From NCBI GenBank assembly GCA_035447925.1, contig DAOTHY010000068.1, forward strand, positions 1 through 10,577: a stretch of DNA of 10,577 nucleotides. Direction: 5' to 3'. A program made the position numbers and the translations under genes. Shown piece by piece: positions 6,020 through 10,577 of this stretch. Below the pieces are notes generated by a model, which saw only the letters and a list, made by a program, of their open reading frames with translations, was not told the DNA's origin and did no database searches. Positions within the stretch are counted from its first letter, which is position 1. Each line of letters starts with the position of its first letter. The stretch comes from JASUTC01 sp035447925 (GTDB lineage: Bacteria > Thermotogota > Thermotogae > MWEM01).

Positions 6020-7876
6020 ATGGCAAAAGAATATGTAGTCGGTATTGACTTGGGTACAACAAACTCATGTATTGCATGGGTTAAACCGGATAAGACTTCG
6101 GAAGTTATACCAAACTCCGAAGGCTCAAGAACCACACCGTCCATCATTGCCTTTAGCAAAACCGGAGAAATCGTCAAAGGCGAACCGGCAAAGAGACAGG
6201 CCGTGTTGAACAGCGAAAGAACCGTTCGTTCAATCAAAAGGCATATGGGAGAAGATTTCAAGGTTAGCATAGACGGCAAAGACTATACTCCGCAAGAGAT
6301 CAGTTCCTATGTTTTGAGAAAATTGGTGGATGATGCGGAAAGTTACCTGGGCGGAAAGGTCAACAAAGCGGTTATCACCTGTCCCGCATACTTTAACGAT
6401 GCACAGCGACAAGCCACCAAAGAAGCCGGACAGATCGCCGGGCTTGAAGTCCTGAGAATCATCAACGAACCAACGGCAGCGGCACTGGCTTACGGGTTGA
6501 ACAAAGAAAAAGACGAACATGTCGTCGTATACGACTTGGGTGGCGGAACCTTTGACGTATCAGTCCTGGAAATCGGCGACGGCGTCATTCAAGTGGTATC
6601 GACCAACGGAAACAACCATTTGGGAGGTGATGACTTTGACAAAAAGATCATCGACTATTTGGCAGAGAATTTCAGAAAAGAACATGGTGTAGATCTCAGA
6701 AATGACAAACAGTCCATGCAACGTTTAAAAGAGGCGGCTGAAAAATCTAAAATCGAGTTATCAACCAAGCTGGAAACAGACATCAACCTGCCTTTCATCA
6801 CGGCAACATCCGAGGGCCCGCTTCATTTGGAGCAGAAATTAACCCGATCCACATTGGAGTCCTTGGTAAGGGATTTGATTGAAAGCACCAGGGGTCCCAT
6901 TCTGAACGCTCTGAAGGATGCCAAACTGAATACAGATGAAATCGATGAAATACTTCTGGTGGGTGGAATGACCAGAATGCCAATGGTACAGAAGTTTATT
7001 CAGGATATTTTCGGAAAGAACGCCAACAAAGGGATCAACCCGGATGAAGCCGTAGCCGTCGGCGCAGCCATACAGGCCTCCATTATGTCCGGTGACATGG
7101 GAAAAGATGTGGTATTGGTTGACGTGACCCCGCTTACATTGGGTGTAGAAGTCAAAGGGGGACTCATGGAACCTCTTATTGACAGAAATACGCCGATTCC
7201 CGTAAAAAAATCCAAAGTCTTCACAACAGCCGAAGATCGACAAACAGAAGTTGAAGTAAGGATTTATCAGGGCGAAAGAAGCATTGCTTCACAAAATCAC
7301 ATGCTGGGAAGTTTCAGACTGGTGGGTATCACACCGGCACCCAGAGGAATCCCGCAAATCGAGGTTATCTTTGACATTGATACAGACGGTATTGTCCATG
7401 TAACTGCGAGGGACAAAGGAACCAACAAAGAACAGTCCATGGTAGTAACCGGCAGAAACAAACTTTCGGAAGATGAAATCAACCGAATGGTGGAAGAGGG
7501 AGAAAAGAACAAGGAAAAAGACGAAGAAAAGAAAAAGGAAATCGAGATCAAGAACCAGGCTGACTCCCTTGTATACGCTACAGAAAAGCTCATCAAAGAG
7601 AGCGGCGACAAGATACCAGATGACATCAAAGGAAATCTTGAATCCATGAAAAATGATTTAAGAGAAGCCATCAACAACGATAACATCGCAAGGATTAAGG
7701 CTCTGACCGAACAGCTTCAGGAAGAAACCATGAAAGCCGGGGAGCATGTATACAAACAACAGCAGGAAGCACAACAATCACAGTCCAACCCCGAACAAAG
7801 CGAGCAAACGCCGCCAGCCGGTGATGACACAGTCAACGCCGATTACGAAGATGTAGACGACGACCAAAACAAGTAA
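6020..7876 (+). CDS. dnaK: Molecular chaperone DnaK (Hsp70)
   Basis: A 618-residue cytoplasmic Hsp70 ATPase that binds and releases unfolded polypeptides. The start is ATG 6020, with GGAGG (6007-6011) 8 bases upstream; an in-frame TTG at 6005 abuts the ribosome binding site and is unlikely. The nucleotide-binding domain has the phosphate-1 loop IDLGTTNSC (9-17) and the phosphate-2 loop DLGGGTFD (172-179). The equivalent of the latter in E. coli begins near 194, so the insert typical of diderm DnaK is missing. The interdomain linker VLVDVTPL (about 365-371) leads to the substrate-binding beta domain and then a charged helical lid (about 485-590). The tail is rich in Gln, Asp and Glu and ends in an acidic segment, DYEDVDDD. 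It is the first gene of a heat-shock cluster, but grpE and dnaJ are not beside it. It is followed by a terminator, which should give it the highest expression in the unit. Confidence 0.97.
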   Translation: MAKEYVVGIDLGTTNSCIAWVKPDKTSEVIPNSEGSRTTPSIIAFSKTGEIVKGEPAKRQAVLNSERTVRSIKRHMGEDFKVSIDGKDYTPQEISSYVLRKLVDDAESYLGGKVNKAVITCPAYFNDAQRQATKEAGQIAGLEVLRIINEPTAAALAYGLNKEKDEHVVVYDLGGGTFDVSVLEIGDGVIQVVSTNGNNHLGGDDFDKKIIDYLAENFRKEHGVDLRNDKQSMQRLKEAAEKSKIELSTKLETDINLPFITATSEGPLHLEQKLTRSTLESLVRDLIESTRGPILNALKDAKLNTDEIDEILLVGGMTRMPMVQKFIQDIFGKNANKGINPDEAVAVGAAIQASIMSGDMGKDVVLVDVTPLTLGVEVKGGLMEPLIDRNTPIPVKKSKVFTTAEDRQTEVEVRIYQGERSIASQNHMLGSFRLVGITPAPRGIPQIEVIFDIDTDGIVHVTARDKGTNKEQSMVVTGRNKLSEDEINRMVEEGEKNKEKDEEKKKEIEIKNQADSLVYATEKLIKESGDKIPDDIKGNLESMKNDLREAINNDNIARIKALTEQLQEETMKAGEHVYKQQQEAQQSQSNPEQSEQTPPAGDDTVNADYEDVDDDQNK

Positions 7877-7894
7877 AGACAAATAAAAATGAAT

Positions 7895-7928
7895 AAAGGG
7901 CGGGTTCGGTTCGGGCCTGCCCTTTTTT
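7895..7928 (+). terminator. Intrinsic terminator between dnaK and hspR
   Basis: AAAGGGCGGG (7895-7904) pairs with CCTGCCCTTT (7916-7925) as a 10-bp stem including one G-U pair, with an 11-base loop and a T-run to 7928. It begins 18 bases after the dnaK stop. No promoter is visible in the 37 bases between it and hspR, so hspR and clpC probably depend on read-through. Stabilisation of the dnaK message end is an added possibility. Confidence 0.85.
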
Positions 7929-7965
7929 AAAGAATCAAAATCACGAGCAACACAGAGGTGAGTCT

Positions 7966-8373
7966 ATGATGAGAAAAAAGATTGACAGAACAGATGAATT
8001 TAACATGCCCAAATTCATTATCAGTGTGGCATCCAATATACTCGGCATACACCCTCAGACACTTAGGCAGTATGAAAAAAGGGGATTCGTTGAACCCTAC
8101 CGGTTGGGAAATCTGAGACTATATTCCGAGCATGACATAGAAGTCCTCAATCACATCAAAGAGTTGGCCGATGAGGGAATCCCAACCACCGGTATCGAAA
8201 GAATCATCGAGCTGGAGGAAAAGCTGAACACAGCAAGAAAGCAACTTCAACTCTTAAATAGAGAAAATGAGCTCTTGAAGCAAAAAATGAAGAAAGAGAT
8301 ACCGCCGTTGCCGGTTAAAATAGAGTACAAAAAAGTAGAATTTTCATTCTACAAGGAAGATGAAGAGGAATAG
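7966..8373 (+). CDS. hspR: MerR-family heat-shock regulator, HspR type
   Basis: A 135-residue predicted repressor. Residues 17-85 form a MerR-type winged helix-turn-helix with typical HspR features: ISVASNILGIHPQTLRQYE (19-37), LRLYSEHDIEVL (50-61) and the GIERIIELEEKL segment. A coiled coil follows for dimerisation (about 78-108). The C-terminus is charged and ends KEDEEE. In actinobacteria and epsilonproteobacteria HspR represses chaperone genes with DnaK as corepressor, and the position directly after dnaK fits that feedback. Two adjacent ATG codons (7966, 7969) are possible starts; AGAGGTGA (7954-7961) serves either. The stop TAG overlaps the ribosome binding site of the next gene. It lacks the cysteines expected of metal- or thiol-sensing MerR proteins, since no Cys is present at all. 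Confidence 0.88.
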   Translation: MMRKKIDRTDEFNMPKFIISVASNILGIHPQTLRQYEKRGFVEPYRLGNLRLYSEHDIEVLNHIKELADEGIPTTGIERIIELEEKLNTARKQLQLLNRENELLKQKMKKEIPPLPVKIEYKKVEFSFYKEDEEE

Positions 8374-8385
8374 AGGTGACTAAAA

Positions 8386-10577
8386 ATGATCAATATGAAT
8401 GATTATACATCCAGTGCACAAGAGATTTTTAACAAAATGCAGGATATATTGGCCAGATTCAAGCATAACCAGCTGAGAACAGAGCATTTGTTGTTGGCAA
8501 TGATGGAACAGGATGAGAATACCGGTGCTCAGGTTATTCAAGCCTTAGCCGACAACATCGCCGTGCTCAAGCAGGATACTGAAAAAGCCGTCAGGGAATA
8601 CGGCTCAAGCGGAGCGATGGCACCCAGCGGACAAATTTTTATCACACCTGAGGCCAGGCAGGTATTGGAAGAATCCAAGAATGAAGCCAATCGAATGCAA
8701 GATCAAAAAGTAGGTGGAGAACATCTTCTTTTAGGATTGCTTAAAGTAGAAACATGTGAAGCGGCAAAAATCCTACAACGACATAAAGTCATTCTGGAAT
8801 CGGTTTATGCGAATTTAAGGCAATTAAGGGCATCAGGAGGCACCAAAGAAAAAGAAAACCTGGGTCCCTTGCAGAAATTCACGACCGATCTGTGCAAGCT
8901 TGCGAAAGAAAAACAACTGATGCCTGTCATCGGCCGAGATGATGAAATCAGGCGTGTCATCCAAATTATCGGAAGAAAGACCAAAAACAACCCCGTGTTG
9001 GTAGGCGATTCCGGTGTGGGTAAAACGGCAGTTGCCGAAGGCCTTGCTCAGCGCATTGTAGAAGGCAACATCCCGGAGTACCTAAAAGGCAAAACCATCC
9101 TGTCATTGGATATGGGACGGCTCATTGCCGGCACCAAATTCCGGGGAGAATTTGAAGAACGCATGAAAGGGGTTATCGATGCCATCAAGAAAAGAGACGG
9201 CGAGATCATCCTGTTCATTGACGAAATGCACACCGTCGTGGGTGCAGGTTCCACAGAAGGTTCCATCGATGCCGCTAACCTGATGAAACCCGCTTTGGCA
9301 AGGGGAGAAATGCGTTGTATCGGAGCGACCACCCTGGATGAATACCGGAAACATATCGAAAAAGACAAAGCCTTGGACCGACGGTTTCAAAAAGTGATGA
9401 TCGAAGAACCATCTGTTGAGGATGCCATCGAGATCCTAACGGGATTGCGGGATGTATTTGAAAAACATCATGGGGTCAGTATCAACCAAAATGCCATAGA
9501 AGCCGCCGTCAAACTATCCGACCGTTACATCACCGATCGGTTTTTACCGGACAAAGCCATTGACCTGATTGACGAAGCCGCTTCCAAAATCAAAATCGAA
9601 ACCACCTATGTTCCCATTCAAATAACAGAGTTGGAAAGGCTGTATAAAGAAAAAGAAGAAGACATCACAAAAGAGGCCGAAAAAGGCGATTATGAAGCAG
9701 CCGCTCGCTTGAAATATGAAACGGAAAAGTTGAAAAAGGATTACGAAAAGGAATATGAAGCCTGGAAAGAAGAGCAAAACAAAAAGCCCAAAATTGTCAA
9801 CGAATTTATCATTGCAGAAGTGGTTGAAAAGTGGACAGGTATACCCACCACCAAAATGCTTCGATCAGAAAAAGACAAACTCCTGAATCTTGAAAACCTG
9901 ATACATCAAAGCATCATCAACCAGGAAGAAGCGGTTCAAAGTGTGGCTCAAGCGATCCGACGATCCAGATCTGGACTAAAAGATCCAAAAAGGCCGACCG
10001 GTTCATTCCTCTTTTTAGGACCAACCGGTGTGGGAAAAACGGAATTGGCAAAAACATTAGCTGAAAAACTATTCGGCAGTGAACAGGCTTTGGTGAGAAT
10101 CGATATGTCCGAATACACTGAAAAAATAGCCGTCTCCCGTCTCCTTGGTGCTTCTCCAGGATATGTGGGCTATGAGGAAGGAGGTCAGTTGACCGAAGCC
10201 GTCAGAAGGCGTCCTTATTCCGTTGTTCTGTTGGATGAGATTGAAAAGGCCCACAGTGAAGTATTCAACATCCTGCTGCAACTGTTAGAAGATGGCCGAT
10301 TAACGGACGGACAAGGCCACATTGTGGATTTCAGAAACGCCATCATCATACTCACCAGCAACATCGGAGGGGAAAAGCTGATCGAAGGATCCAGAACAGT
10401 TGGTTTTGGCGCCGAAGCGAACAAAGAGATGAAGCGAGAAAAAATCGTCATGGACGAGATGAAAAAATACTTCAAACCCGAAATCATCAACCGATTAGAC
10501 AACATCGTCGTTTTCAAAAACCTGAGCCAGGAACATGTGATGGAAATCGCCGACCTTATGATTGAAAGACTCAACGC
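8386..10577 (+). CDS. clpC: ClpC-type Hsp100 AAA+ ATPase, C-terminus beyond right edge
   Basis: 730 residues are visible, with no stop before the window ends; roughly 80-90 residues are probably missing. Residues 1-150 are the two-repeat Clp N-domain (RTEHLLLAMM, GGEHLLLGLL). NBD1 has Walker A GDSGVGKT (207-214) and Walker B FIDE (277-280). NBD2 has GPTGVGKT (545-552) and LLDE (615-618). The middle domain (about 410-465) is short, with a UVR-like stretch (KGDYEAAARLKYE), as in ClpC; ClpB has a much longer coiled coil there. The loop TVGFGAE (671-677) matches the ClpP-docking VGF loop of ClpC. The protein should therefore unfold substrates for ClpP rather than only disaggregate them. AGAGGTGA (8372-8379) overlaps the hspR stop, 6 bases before ATG 8386. 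Gene order makes ClpB the usual guess; the sequence argues against it. Confidence 0.9.
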   Translation, partial: MINMNDYTSSAQEIFNKMQDILARFKHNQLRTEHLLLAMMEQDENTGAQVIQALADNIAVLKQDTEKAVREYGSSGAMAPSGQIFITPEARQVLEESKNEANRMQDQKVGGEHLLLGLLKVETCEAAKILQRHKVILESVYANLRQLRASGGTKEKENLGPLQKFTTDLCKLAKEKQLMPVIGRDDEIRRVIQIIGRKTKNNPVLVGDSGVGKTAVAEGLAQRIVEGNIPEYLKGKTILSLDMGRLIAGTKFRGEFEERMKGVIDAIKKRDGEIILFIDEMHTVVGAGSTEGSIDAANLMKPALARGEMRCIGATTLDEYRKHIEKDKALDRRFQKVMIEEPSVEDAIEILTGLRDVFEKHHGVSINQNAIEAAVKLSDRYITDRFLPDKAIDLIDEAASKIKIETTYVPIQITELERLYKEKEEDITKEAEKGDYEAAARLKYETEKLKKDYEKEYEAWKEEQNKKPKIVNEFIIAEVVEKWTGIPTTKMLRSEKDKLLNLENLIHQSIINQEEAVQSVAQAIRRSRSGLKDPKRPTGSFLFLGPTGVGKTELAKTLAEKLFGSEQALVRIDMSEYTEKIAVSRLLGASPGYVGYEEGGQLTEAVRRRPYSVVLLDEIEKAHSEVFNILLQLLEDGRLTDGQGHIVDFRNAIIILTSNIGGEKLIEGSRTVGFGAEANKEMKREKIVMDEMKKYFKPEIINRLDNIVVFKNLSQEHVMEIADLMIERLN

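Noticed and set aside
8386..10577. Calling the Hsp100 gene clpB from its place beside dnaK and hspR
   Set aside because: The middle domain is too short and UVR-like, and a VGF ClpP-docking loop is present; both are ClpC features.

Overview
The window looks like chromosomal DNA from a low-to-moderate GC, monoderm, probably anaerobic member of the Clostridia. Three things point there. The DnaK lacks the roughly 22-residue N-terminal insert typical of diderm DnaK. The L-serine dehydratase is split into beta and alpha subunits of the iron-sulfur, oxygen-labile type. The chemoreceptor carries an H-NOX domain that aligns without gaps to the Thermoanaerobacter type. No mobile element, CRISPR array, tRNA or rRNA is visible.

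Layout. (1) Positions 1-1779, minus strand: a multi-membrane protein of the DUF5693 type, followed by the start of a small exported protein or lipoprotein that runs off the left edge and has its own promoter overlapping the DUF5693 stop codon. (2) Positions 1780-2094: a divergent intergenic region with an extended -10 promoter on each side, several C-runs and a perfect 12-bp-stem terminator-like hairpin. (3) Positions 2095-3915: a single-gene H-NOX/methyl-accepting chemotaxis protein, predicted to sense O2 or NO in the cytoplasm and signal to CheA/CheW. (4) Positions 4039-5595: sdaAB-sdaAA, abutting genes for the two subunits of [4Fe-4S] L-serine dehydratase (serine to pyruvate and ammonia). 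(5) Positions 5596-6019: a 424-bp spacer with two near-identical 27-bp palindromic repeats in inverted orientation, then a perfect-consensus sigma-A promoter. A third, structurally related hairpin lies at 3933-3960. (6) Positions 6020 to the right edge: a heat-shock cluster of dnaK, an hspR-type MerR regulator and an Hsp100 ATPase. The dnaK gene is followed by a strong terminator, so the last two genes are probably expressed by read-through. The Hsp100 gene is cut by the right edge.

The points of most interest are three. The H-NOX pocket retains the heme ligand and the complete Tyr/Trp/Asn distal triad of an O2-binding H-NOX. The Hsp100 is ClpC-type (short UVR-like middle domain, VGF ClpP-docking loop) rather than the ClpB expected next to HspR. 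The stress operon has no grpE, dnaJ or CIRCE and no canonical HspR (HAIR) operator at its promoter. The window otherwise consists of recognisable families; I see no clear evidence of an entirely new system.
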